Below the pieces are notes generated by a model, which saw nothing but the letters and a program-made list of their open reading frames with translations, was not told where the DNA came from and made no database searches. Source: Silene latifolia (lineage: Eukaryota > Streptophyta > Magnoliopsida > Caryophyllales > Caryophyllaceae). Taken from it: a DNA stretch of 64,000 nt. A program made the translations under genes and the position numbers. Within the stretch, counting starts at the first letter, position 1, and each line of letters begins with the position of its first letter. Shown here piece after piece: positions 32,306-42,338 of the stretch. The stretch covers positions 86,197,156 to 86,261,155 of the forward strand of contig NC_133532.1 in NCBI RefSeq assembly GCF_048544455.1. Reading direction: 5' to 3'.

Positions 32306-33660
32306 TGTAACACCCCCATACTCCAAGTGCCTTACCAGGACCACTCAGGTATAAGGATGCTACCATCTCGGTTACCCGAGGCAATGAATATCATAAGACA
32401 ATAACGAAACAACATTTAAATAGTATAACTTTAGTGAAAGGTTACAATCCGAAACCAAATACCAAAATACGAATACATGTTCTCAAACCAACTGTCTACT
32501 GAGCTAACTGAAATGTTTATAAAACTAATAAAGCTACAACGGAAGAATTCTATCATCAGACGGTGGCACATCCCAGCTATCCCAGTAACTCAACTCATAC
32601 CTGCTCAATAACTGCTCACCCTCCCCGAATGGATCACCACAGTTTTCAAAACATTAAACGGGGTCAGTACTAATCTCACGATATATATATAAACCAACAA
32701 TACGGTAAACATGCAGCTCATACAATCACACACACACAATCACACCACTCCCATCAATCTCCGTCACCGACTGTCCACTGGACTAGCCCTGCCAGTGGGG
32801 GACCGCAGCCGTTCCCACCTAAGCCCCGCTCATCATACCGAGCGATAACCCTGTCCCATTAATGTGCACATCCCCTTCCGTGGCGGGTTCCACGAAGGGC
32901 AAAACTAGGGCGTGAAGCCACTCCCGCAAGTGACTCCACTCAGCCGAGAACGCATCTCGAGAACCAGAGACAAACAATCACAATCAACAACCGTCACAAT
33001 ACGGATACGATATTATTCAACAATCACAACACATAAACAACACATTATGGGACTAATAATGAGTAGGGAAACCCTACCTGGAAAGCACAACACAATCAGA
33101 CGATCTCACAGCTGATATCAAAACGCTTCTTCTACGAATCCTCCTCCTAACATACAAACATATAATCACTACCAATCACAAACTACAACAAAACCCCCAA
33201 ATCCCAATATTAGGGTTTAACCAACTTTAAGGAAATACTATAAAAACGGTACATAGGTCTTACCCTCGACGCAAGGATCACAACGGTATAAAGAAAGGTG
33301 AAATCCGACCTTCCAAACTCCGGGATTTGCCAACAATGCGATTGAAGCGAAGAACGTAGTTTGATTTCTCTTTTCTCAGTAATTAGGTTTTAAAAAGTGT
33401 TTAAAGAACAATGACGGAAGTAATATATACTTTAATCGCATTATTAACAAAACCCGAGAAACCATCCCCCGTAAACCGGCTACTCGATCGAGTAGCTAAG
33501 GTACTCGATCGAGTGCCCCCCTTACTCGATCGAGTATCTACGTTACTCGATCGAGTACCTAACAGGTCAGAAACTATTTTAAACTGCAACTCACCCTTAC
33601 TCGACAGAGTAAGACCTACTCGATAGAGTACCCAGAGACTCATACAACCGTAGTATTACA
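32306..33660 (-). mobile_element. Tekay 5' LTR
   Basis: 1355 bp, from TGTAATACTACGG (33660) to GGGTGTTACA (32306) on the minus strand. A 12-bp insertion and about 30 substitutions distinguish it from the 3' LTR. The motif cluster is at 33480-33631, with a TATATATT-type TATA region near 33419-33430. Confidence 0.92.
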
Positions 33661-33665
33661 ATACT

Positions 33666-34096
33666 ACCCATTCAAATATCAAGAGTTCAAACCCGAAGGT
33701 GTTGTAGTGGGCAATGACTACATGACTCTACTTATGCAAGAGATGCACAAACAAGCTTATAAGGATCGGGAAGATGCATACTTGGCCCAATATCCACCCC
33801 TCTTTCATTTAGCTAGACAAGGACTACTTGATCCTTCATGTCCTTTGCCTAATTGGGCGGATAGGGATGTTTTCTTTCCAAGTGCATCTAGGGGTGAGAG
33901 ACCGGGTGACGATGAGGTTGTCGATGATGAGGTTGTTGATGATGAGGGCATTGTTGAAGAGGTAAATGAAGAAGGGGCTAATGAATATGATGAAGAAAGT
34001 GATGAAGGAAGTGAGCAAGGAAGTGAAGAGGGGAGTGGAGATGAGTCCACTTCTATTGAGGAAGATGATGACAATGATGATATGGTGGAAGACTAG
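33666..34096 (+). pseudogene. ATHILA-type ORF, 3' part
   Basis: It continues the frame interrupted at 25498. It ends in a long acidic tail (runs of D and E, about 33900-34090) and TAG at 34096. Acidic low-complexity tails are also seen in the family-B ORF (54097 onward) and, in weaker form, in the ORF at 6434. Confidence 0.8.
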
Positions 34097-35296
34097 CAAG
34101 CTTTGGAGGCTCCTACCCTCTTGAGGTTTGTCTACTTCTTTCTTTGTTTTATTCATTTTTATCTTGATCATGGTTGGAGAGTCCTAGCAACATAGAGGAC
34201 TAACACCTCGGCCCCATTGAGGTGTTCTTATTTCATTGTTCCAACTTTTGAAAATCCAAAATGACAATTTAGTTTCATGCATTGCATCTTGTGTGCATGA
34301 ACTACCCCAACTTTAGGACATTAGAAATAATGTCTATCTCGGTTTGGGGAAGTACATGCATACGCAACGGGAGGTAATCTAAATTACGCTCTCCGTCATA
34401 AACAAAAACCCATGCATCATGTAGTGTAGATTAGTGTAGCTTGCATTTAGTGTAGAATTCATGCATCATGCTTACATAGTTTCCCATCATTTTGGCCATT
34501 GAGGACAATGCCCATATTAGTGTGGGGATGGGGAATTCTAACTTAACTTTTATTCAAAAACCCAAAAAAATCAAAAAGTTTCGAAAAATCAAAAAAAAAA
34601 AATGAAAAATTTGAAAATCCAAAAACAAGTTCATTTCCTTTGTAGTATAGACTGTTAAATATTGTTGTATATATTGTGTTTGTTCTATCCTTGTTCACAT
34701 TGATCGAATACGCCACATCCGAGACATGAGGATATTGAAGACCGCTTGGTATGATCTTTCCAATCTCCTTTTTCCTCTTTATGTTAATGACTATGTGGCT
34801 TTATTTTGATTGATGCGGTATAACAATGTGAATTTAGGACTTGCATTTAGTTTATATGTCATATTAGTTGGTAGAATCATTTGCATTAGGATGTTTATAT
34901 GCTAGTTGCATCATGGCATGTAGTTTGCATGTTAGAAAAATTTTGTGAAACCGTCTACTTGGGAAGCTTGACAAGTGTATATAGGCCCTAGTAGATGCTT
35001 TTTCTTCTTAAGACTTTGCTTGTTAGAATACTTGTAAAACACCCTAGGATGTGTCATGCTAGTATCCTTTGACCCATGGATTAAGGCCTAGTCAAGAGTA
35101 CCTTGTAGTGTGATAACTCATTGGCTACCGTTTATTCCAAGGTGACCCTTGAAACCATGCATCCATCATCCATGTTCTACCACATTTTTGTCATCAAAGC
35201 GAATGGGCACAAAAAGAAATTGATTTGAGTTCAAAGAAATGAAATGAAAAGAAAGAAAGTTTGCAAATTGCATCAAATGAAAAGAGGAGCAAAAAT
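34097..35296 (+). other. 3' untranslated region of Athila-A, truncated before its 3' LTR
   Basis: No coding frame. An A-rich tract lies at about 34555-34620, and a TTAGTGTGGGGATGGGG purine-rich stretch at about 34520. The element ends abruptly at about 35296 against Tekay RNase H sequence, without polypurine tract or LTR, so a deletion or recombination removed the 3' end. Confidence 0.6.
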
Positions 35297-36371
35297 AGAT
35301 TATGTACCATGAGGGGAAAGCGAATGTTGTGGCTGATGCATTGAGCACGAAGAGTGTGAATTCTCTATGCACAGTTATGTCCCTAATGAGGTTAAAAGAT
35401 GAAGTAACCAAGATGGGGATACTTGTAATCCAGAAGGGGGATGCTAGGGGAGATTTGACAGTTGAATGAGATCTTTATGATGATATTTGCATGAAATGGG
35501 CTCTTGATTCTAAGATTCAGGAGTGGAGGGGTGGAGTAGAGAAGGAGATAATGCCTCAGTTCTCTATTAATTCTGATGGGAGTGTTTGGTTTGCTAGAAG
35601 ATGGTGTGTACCTAAGGATGAGGAGTTGAAAACGATAATCATGACAGAAGCTCATTGCACATCGTATTAAGTGCATCCAGGTAGTGACAAGCTTTATAGG
35701 GATCTTAAGCAGACGTTTTGGTGGCCTGGGATGAAGAGGGTGACAGCTGAGTTTGTGGCTCGATGTTTGACTTGCCAGAGAGTCAAAGGGGAACAACGAA
35801 GACCGCAAAGTAATATTCAGTCGTTAGAGGTACCTGAGTGGAAATGGGAATCTAACTCCATGGATTTCATTGTGGGATTACCGAGGACTCGGCATGGTAA
35901 TAACATGATTTGGGTGATCGTTGATCGTTTGACCAAGTCGGCTCATTTTATTCCCATGAAAGATACGTGGAGTAAGGTGCAGTTGCCAAATGGCTACAAG
36001 AAAAATGTAGTGAGCTTACATGGGGTTCCAAAGGACCTTGTGTTAGATCGAGATGCAAGGTTCACTTCTAGGTTTTGGCAAGAGTTGCAGGAATTGATAG
36101 GGACTACCTTGAAGATAAGTATTGCATTTCATCCTGCGATAGATGGGCAGACAGAGAGAATAATCAAGACCTTGGAAGACATGTTAAGGGCTTGTGTGAT
36201 AGAGTTTGGTGGTAGCTGAGAAGATAGATTGGATCTGATTGAGTTTTCTTTCAATTACAGCTACCATACGAGTATTGAGATGGCTGCGTTTGTGGCATTA
36301 TATGGGAGGAGATGCAGGAGTCAAATTTGCTGGGATGATAGCGCAAAGGCAGTGGTTTTAGGACCACAGAT
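35297..36371 (+). pseudogene. Tekay pol fragment (RNase H end, integrase), interrupted by a TRIM
   Basis: It begins mid-domain at MYHEGKANVVADALS and includes the integrase zinc finger (HPGSDKLYRD ... CLTCQRVKG, 35671-35790) and core (VDRLTKSAHF, DRDARF, QTERIIK). Stops occur at 35466 and 35668 and as TGA for Trp at 36217-36219. The frame is cut at 36371 inside VVLGPQ and resumes as MVQDMVEQVK after the TRIM at 38191. It is a separate copy from the fragment at 10706-12429, because the two overlap in content. Confidence 0.88.
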
Positions 36372-36520
36372 TGTAACACCCCGTGAGGTTATGAGATTGA
36401 GTTGTCCCACATTAGGAAAATATGAGGATTGTGATATGTTTATAAGGGCTTCCACCTACAACTTAGTAACATGGCCTTGTGCTTTTGGGCTTAAGTGGGG
36501 ACAAATAATAGGCCCAAAGG

Positions 36521-37571
36521 TGTTGGAGCTAGTGTCCTCCACAGTTAGTGTGATAACGTGTATAAATCTCTTATAGGTTCACAGGGTATACTTAGTATTT
36601 TATCAGTTGATTAACGTTTATTAATAACGGTTGGCTTGCTAGAAGTTTGACGTTATTATCATACTGATGGCGGTGATCAACTGGTCCCTAAAAGTCACAC
36701 CTAAAGGATGTGTTTTGAGAGATGTGATTATATGAAAATATAATCACATTGATGCCTTATATGACTAAAAGGTTAGTCCATATATTTGACTAAAAGGTTA
36801 GTCAATGTGATGGTGAGTCGATTATTTAATACAATTAAATAATATCAGCTGAGACGAATTAATTGTTAATTCGTAAATTGAATATAAACTGTTATATTTA
36901 ATTAATGTATATAATGTTAGCTTAAACGAATTAAGATGTTAATTCGTAATTAAACATAAACGGTTTTATTTAATTAGCAAATTATAAATATGCGATATTT
37001 ATAGTTAATGTATATATTATACAAAATTGTCATAATAAATGATGACAGACCGGTATTAATAAATCGACTACAAACTGTTGTGTGTGGACTTATTAATACG
37101 TGACGACATAAATGACAACTGATAATTATACACATTTTATACAATATGATAACAACCTAAAATAAGAAGATTTTCTCCTTATTTTGTTTGGTTGTTACAC
37201 GAAATAAAGGGGAGAAAAAGAAGAAAAAATCTTCCCCTCTTTTCTCCTTGGACGGTTAAATAGGAGAGAGGTAAGATCATTTTCTCTCTTAAATTTTTAC
37301 TCTATACTCTCATCCCAAAACCCTAAAATATTATTAGGAATTAGGGTTCTCTTTCTAGCAAGAAAAAGGCATTTCTCGGAGCATCTTGGGTGCAACGATT
37401 AGAAGAATATCGATCTCGATATTTGTTCTTAGGCCAAATTGCTAGGACCGGAGGTTAATTCTAATCTCTATTCTTTTGTTTATACATTTCGTTTATGACT
37501 CGTAATTTCATATTTCATAATTTCGTTATAATCCGAATTTTTCTTGATGAAATATACCGATATTTCCTACA
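36521..37571 (+). mobile_element. Copia solo LTR with 5-bp target duplication, inside the TRIM
   Basis: It starts TGTTGGAGCTAGTGTCCTCC and ends TTTCCTACA, 1051 bp. AAAGG occurs immediately before (36516-36520) and after (37572-37576). The uninterrupted TRIM LTR at 37780 reads CCCAAAGGTACACATC across the same site. There is no internal region, so it is a solo LTR left by LTR-LTR recombination. It is related to the copia LTR at 2477. Confidence 0.93.
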
Positions 37572-37634
37572 AAAGGTACACATCACATCTTATTAGGGTT
37601 GTGTTACGATGGTGGCGGGTTGGGTTGTTATAAA

Positions 37635-37646
37635 TGGTATTAGAGC
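37635..37646 (+). other. TRIM primer-binding site (tRNA-iMet, one mismatch)
   Basis: TGGTATTAGAGC differs by one base from TGGTATCAGAGC and lies 2 nt after the first TRIM LTR. Confidence 0.8.
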
Positions 37647-37765
37647 AACCTTGTGTCTATGTGTTAAGCATGTGGTCAGAAGTACTGGGGTCACCCACCT
37701 AACGGGGGAGAATTCTGGGCATGGCTGCGGTCAGCTTCCGGGCACAACTAGGACGTTGTGTTATT

Positions 37766-37779
37766 TAAGTGGGGGAGTT
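37766..37779 (+). other. TRIM polypurine tract
   Basis: TAAGTGGGGGAGTT lies immediately before the second LTR start (TGTAACACCCC at 37780). Confidence 0.75.
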
Positions 37780-37986
37780 TGTAACACCCCGTGAGGTTAT
37801 GAGATTGAGTTATCCCACATCGGGAAATGTGAGAAATGTGATATGTTTATAAGGCCTTCCGCCCCCGAATTAGTAACAAGGCCTTGTGCTTTTGGGCTTA
37901 AGTGCGGACAAATAATAGGCCCAAAGGTACACATCAAATCTTATTGGGGTTGTGTTACGACGGTGGTGGGTTTGGTTCTTATAAAT

Positions 37987-38190
37987 TAATAACAACCCGA
38001 CCCGCCACCGTCGTAACACAATCCCAATAAGATGAGATGCGTACCTTTGGGCCCATTATTTGTCCTCACTCAGGCCCAAAAGCACAAGGCCTTGTTACTA
38101 AATGGTGGGTGGAATCCTTTATAAACATATCACATGTTCCATATTTTCCTGATGTGCAACACTTTCCTTTCATACTCTTGGGATGTTACA
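37987..38190 (-). repeat. Inverted third TRIM LTR
   Basis: Reverse complement of the 204-bp LTR, tail-to-tail with the second LTR across a spacer of about 3 nt, ending GGATGTTACA directly before the CAGAT target duplication. Confidence 0.88.
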
Positions 38191-38748
38191 CAGATGGTAC
38201 AAGATATGGTGGAACAAGTGAAGTTGATTCGGCAAAAGATGAAAGCGGGAGAGGATCGACAAAAAAGTTATGCAGATTTGCATCGTCGGGACATTGAGTT
38301 CTACGTTGGGGATAATGTTCTTTTAAAAGTGTCACCTATGCGTGGGGTGATGTGATTTGGTAAGAAAGGGAAGCTAAGCCAGAAGTTCATTGGCACTTAT
38401 GAGATTTTGGATCGTGTGGGAGAGGTTGCGTATCGGTTAGCTTTGCCACCAACTTTGGATCGTGTACAGAATTTCTTTCATGTGTCTCAACTACGAAGGT
38501 ATGTGAGTGACCCTTCTCATATGCTAGAGGTTGAGCACATTGAGTTGGATGAATCTTTGTCTTACCTTGAAATGCCAAAAGAGATCCTAGATCGCAAGGT
38601 TCGCAAGACAAGAACTGGGGAGACAGTGTTGCTAAAGGTTTCATGGTCCAATCACAACGTTGAGGAAGCAACTTTGGAGGCGGAAGAGGCTATGAAGGAG
38701 CGTTATCCATCTCTTTTTGATCAGGTATGTGTGGTTACAGGGACGTAA
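38191..38748 (+). pseudogene. Tekay integrase C-terminus with chromodomain
   Basis: It resumes the frame cut at 36371: MVQDMVEQVKLIRQKM, then VGDNVLLKVSPMRGVM, a TGA at 38352-38354, the GPY-type region YEILDRVGEVAYRLAL, and a chromodomain-like end (YLEMPKEILDRKVRK ... SLFDQVCVVTGT, about 38560-38748). The terminal stop TAA matches the normal end of Tekay pol. Confidence 0.88.
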
Positions 38749-38971
38749 CCATGTTTCTCTAAGGGGGGTAGGAGATGATCGCATAAGGTTTTGATATGGT
38801 TTTTGGTCAGTTTTGGTAAATTTTAATGTTTGTTTTGGGTTGTGAAGTTTTGTTTTAAGTTTTTGTTTTGAGTTATAGTTGTGTCGTTGCGTTACAGATG
38901 AGTATAGTGAGTTTGTTTTTCAGTATGGGTGTGAACTTCGGGGACGAAGTTTATTTTTAAAGAGGGAAGAC
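38749..38971 (+). other. Tekay 3' UTR, pre-PPT hairpin and PPT
   Basis: Short non-coding stretch with the GAACTTCGGGGACGAAGTTT hairpin at 38933-38952 (terminal G-T pair), then TTAAAGAGGGAAGAC before the LTR. Confidence 0.75.
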
Positions 38972-40351
38972 TATAATGCCTCGGATATTTGAGTTGTTGG
39001 GTACTCTATCGAGTAGGGCTTACTCTATCAAGTAAGTCTTTGACGCGTTCTGGAAGTGTTCTGCTTCTTAGTTACTCGATCGAGTAGGAGCAACTCGATC
39101 GAGTAGCGGGTACTCGATCGAGTATGTTAGTTACTCGATCGAGTAATTCAAGTTTTACGTTTTTTCGGCCGGGTTTGATAGTATCGCGTGAAGAGGTATT
39201 TAAAGTTAATTTCGACAGTTCTTTTTACTTTTACTCTTATTCTCTAAAGCTTTTACAAAAGAAAAAAAAGCGACGTCAAATCCTCTTCTCTCTTTGCTAT
39301 CAAATCAAGGCTAGGGTTTTCGGATTTCTGAGATCGTCATACCTTTGTGATCGTCAGTAAGGTTTCTACACTGTTTTTATGTCAAATAGTTAAAGTTGGT
39401 TAAACCCTAATTGGGTGATTTGGGAGATTTGGGAGTATTATGTGATAGATTTGTGATTATGTGATTATTGAAAATAGGAGGTGATTTCGTAGAGGAGCCT
39501 TTTTTATCTGCTACGTTGATTATTGGTGATTCCGTCTCAGGTAGGGTTTCCCTACTCAGTTGACTGTGTAAATAATATAAGATGGCATGATTATTGATTG
39601 GCATGATTATTGTTATCGTTACATGGAATTGACATGTTTTCAATGGTATTATGGAGTGGTTGTTGTTTGTCTGTGGTTCGCGACGTGCAATCTCGTCTGA
39701 GTGGAGTCACTTGCGGGAGTGGCTTCACGCCCTTGATTCCCCCCTTGTGGTTCCTGTCACAAGGGGAATGTACACATTAATGGACATGGGTTATTCGCTC
39801 TATGGTGTTGAACGGGGCTTAAGTGGTACGGCTGTGGTCCCCACTGGCGGTGTGGAATATCGGTTGCGATGGATATTCTGGCAGGGCTACACTCTTTAGT
39901 GTGTAGTCAAGTGGTTGGTGATGAGATGGGGTTGGAGGAATATGATTGTGTAATTGGACGCTGTTGTTGCTTATTTTTTTTATGCAGTAACTGACCCCGT
40001 TTAAATATTTTGAAAACTGTGGTGATCTATTCGGGGATGGTGAGCAGTTGATTAGCAGGTACTTCTTTGGAGTACGAGCGGGATCTAGCTGGGGATGAAG
40101 TCATGACATAGCAGAGTCTTAGTCTTTCGCTGTGTCTTGTTGAGACAGTTTTATTTTTGTTGGTTTTCAGTTTGAGAAATTGTATTTTATATTTCAGTTT
40201 TGGTTATGATGTACGCATGTTAAACTTTTATAATTAAAGTACGTTTATTGATGGTCTCCTTTGATTACTACACCTCGGGTAACTGAGATGGTAGCATCTC
40301 CATGTGCTAGCATGGTCTTGGTAAGGCACCTTGGTGTATGGGGCTGTTACA
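38972..40351 (+). mobile_element. Tekay 3' LTR
   Basis: 1380 bp, starting TATAATGCCTCGG (TG mutated to TA) and ending CTGTTACA. The motif cluster is at 39001-39145, a TATTTAAAG TATA-like box near 39195, and the conserved mid-LTR block GAGTGGAGTCACTTGCGGG at about 39700. Confidence 0.85.
39001..39145 (+). repeat. CTCGATCGAG motif cluster, Tekay 3' LTR
   Basis: Four exact CTCGATCGAG copies and two degenerate copies (CTCTATCGAG, CTCTATCAAG), about 50 bp upstream of the TATA-like box. Confidence 0.9.
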
Positions 40352-41108
40352 ACCGGTTGTAGGACTCGTAGTTAGTGGACGGAATTTAAAGAACATGTGA
40401 AAGTAACCCTTATTGAGCAAGACTCGATCATTTTAGTTAGCTTATGGTTGAGTTCGTACTTGTGGAATGATGAGGGAATAGTGGGTACCAAGAGTAAAAG
40501 AGAGTAATGTCTAAAATCAATCAAAGTTTTTGGAGGGTGTGAGATTTGACTTAAAGAATGGTATGGATAGAATAAATAGTGACAAAGAATTATAAAACCG
40601 AAAAATGAGAGAGAACACTAGAACGAAAGATGAGTTGGAGATCTTGCAAGTTTTGTAATCAAACGTTCAATGAGGAATTGTTACAAGTTTCTGGTGAACC
40701 CTTGTGAGAAGTACGCGTTGTCGACCATGACATAAGAGGGACGAGTTAAGTTTTAATAATTGGGATATATGATGGTAGATTTAGTATTACCAGGGTTAGG
40801 TTTTCGCAATCATGAGATTAAGAGTGTTGCATGTAATGCTCGAGGATGTAATCATATTGTTGAGGTATTTGATTAATTGTGTTATATAGGGTAACCATTT
40901 AATTTAAGTGTGTATGCATGAAGTGTAAAAGTAGTTGGTGAGATTTTTGCCCATGAGTGATAGTAAGGATAGTGTTTGTAAAGTTGCCTTCTAATCGTCG
41001 GGTGAAGCGCCCACGATGTACATCGTGACCTTGTTGTAGTGTCTAATTGAGTGATGAAATAGGAAAGCTTGGAAACGAGTTTGAGAATGTAAACCTTGGC
41101 CTAAGTGA

Positions 41109-41185
41109 CACTCGACCGAGTGCACCCTGCACTCAACCGAGTGGCCGCCTACTCGGCCGAGTGGCCTCCTACACTCGGCCGAGTT
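41109..41185 (+). repeat. CTCGGCCGAG / CTCGACCGAG motif cluster
   Basis: Four copies of the variant palindrome ACTCG(G/A)CCGAGT in 77 bp. The central AT of the usual motif is replaced by GC or AC. Confidence 0.85.
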
Positions 41186-42080
41186 ATCGGCTTTGACCCT
41201 TGTTTTGTCAATACTCGACCCAAATATTAAGTGCATACCGTTATCTTGCGGTTTATGTTAGTTGACTTGTGTTTGGATGAACATGTTGACCTTACATGAG
41301 TGATATTTTGTGAATTGATTACGTTTGATCACGTTGAGTGGCGTATTGCAATTAAATTGAAATCGCGATTCGACATGAGTGGATTGATGACAGAGATGAT
41401 GTGATAATTTTTTTTGATGATTGTTAATCGACGTGATTTTATTTTGTTGTGTAAAAGTAAGATGAAACATGCAAATTAATTATCGCATAGTGGTCATTTG
41501 CATGATTGTGTATTGCGGTCTTCCGTTTAAGCGGAAGGGTTGATGATGAATGGGAACGGATATGGAAACACATGTGTGATCATAAGGTTGATTTGACGCG
41601 TGTATGTGTGGCATGATATTCGGAGATGGGAATGTTGATCATTGTTGAGTCACATAACGAGAAATTTTGCATTAATTGATTGTTTCTTGTATTCCGCATA
41701 TTCGTGACTGATGTGCATACATGTGAAAGTATGAGATTCGACGTGATATAAATACATAATAATAATCGAGTTTTACACCGTGATAGAGATGTATGTATAT
41801 ATAACCAACTTGAGTTGGGAGTTATTTATGGGATTATAGATTGGAATTGTGGGTTTGACCTCGCACTTGACCTTTGGGAGGCTTGTAGGGGGGCCCGTAG
41901 AGAGGCTCGTAGAGAGACTTGTAGAAAGACTTCTAGAGTGGGATTATGGCAATGGTATAAGATGATATGAGATTTGATAATAGAATTACAATAGGTAAGA
42001 GTGAGTGTTGAACCTAGAACATAAGCATTTGTGGAATTTAGTAATGAACATATGACGACACACTATGAGGATTGATAGTT

Positions 42081-42099
42081 GAACTTCGGGACGAAGTTC
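42081..42099 (+). repeat. Pre-PPT hairpin, upstream copy
   Basis: GAACTTCGGGACGAAGTTC, with stem intact and loop one G shorter, is followed by a T-run, AGGGGTAGTGAA and a TGTAAC start at 42118. Confidence 0.7.
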
Positions 42100-42300
42100 T
42101 TTTTTAGGGGTAGTGAATGTAACAATTCAGAATTAAGGAAAGAGGATGTACGGAATGTGAGAAAGCAATGAGAATGGAACCTAGAACTTTGATGTGAGAA
42201 TGATAATTAGAAAGAGCGTATACGGTTGACAAGAACATGAGGCGAGAGAGAGAGTGCATGAGAATCAGTGATGAGATTTGAGGAAATGAGAGGGTGAGGT

Positions 42301-42320
42301 GAACTTCGGGGACGAAGTTC
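42301..42320 (+). repeat. Pre-PPT hairpin, perfect copy
   Basis: GAACTTCGGGGACGAAGTTC, a perfect 8-bp stem, lies 18 bp before the TGTAATAACCCG LTR start. Confidence 0.8.
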
Positions 42321-42338
42321 TTTTTATGAAGGGAAGAA

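Larger units (their letters stand above)
25499..33660 (-). mobile_element. Nearly complete Tekay chromovirus (Ty3/gypsy), minus strand, nested in the ATHILA ORF
   Basis: The 8162-bp element has two LTRs of about 1.35 kb, a tRNA-iMet PBS, gag, protease, RT, RNase H, integrase, a C-terminal chromodomain and a polypurine tract, in that order on the minus strand. By eye the LTRs differ by about 30 substitutions and a few indels over 1343 aligned bases (about 98% identity), so it is a moderately recent insertion. Several stops and frameshifts and a mutated protease active site show that this copy is not autonomous. It is the youngest layer at this locus because it interrupts the otherwise open ATHILA ORF. 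Confidence 0.92.
36372..38190 (+). mobile_element. Rearranged TRIM: LTR, PBS, PPT, LTR and an extra inverted LTR, with perfect target duplication
   Basis: Three copies of a 204-bp LTR starting TGTAACACCCCGTGAGG are present. The first is at 36372-36520 plus 37577-37632 (split by a copia solo LTR), the second at 37780-37983, and the third is inverted at 37987-38190. Between the first two lie a PBS (37635), about 130 bp of non-coding sequence and a PPT. The whole block is bounded by CAGAT at 36367-36371 and 38191-38195, and removing it restores the Tekay frame. The size and lack of coding capacity fit terminal-repeat retrotransposons in miniature. I found no 5S rRNA promoter, so it is not Cassandra. 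Confidence 0.88.
40352..42338 (+). other. Non-coding 3' region of a chromovirus-like element
   Basis: No coding frame is convincing. It contains a CTCGGCCGAG-type cluster (41109-41185), a 12-bp minisatellite (GCTCGTAGAGAG-like, about 41879-41940) and two hairpin/purine modules: 42081-42099 followed by TGTAAC at 42118, and 42301-42320 followed by the LTR start at 42339. It looks like the long 3' UTR of an element whose coding part is missing. Confidence 0.5.

Noticed and set aside
33411..33643. Frames with LLDRV or RSSNVDTRSS repeats
   Set aside because: They are translations of the CTCGATCGAG cluster in the Tekay LTR.
10706..36371. The two plus-strand Tekay fragments as halves of one element separated by nested insertions
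   Set aside because: They overlap: both contain the RNase H end and the integrase zinc finger, with different mutations. They are therefore separate copies.
36372..38190. Possibility that the TRIM is Cassandra
   Set aside because: Cassandra LTRs carry a 5S rRNA-like A box/C box region. None is visible, although TCCCACATCGG-like sequence is present.
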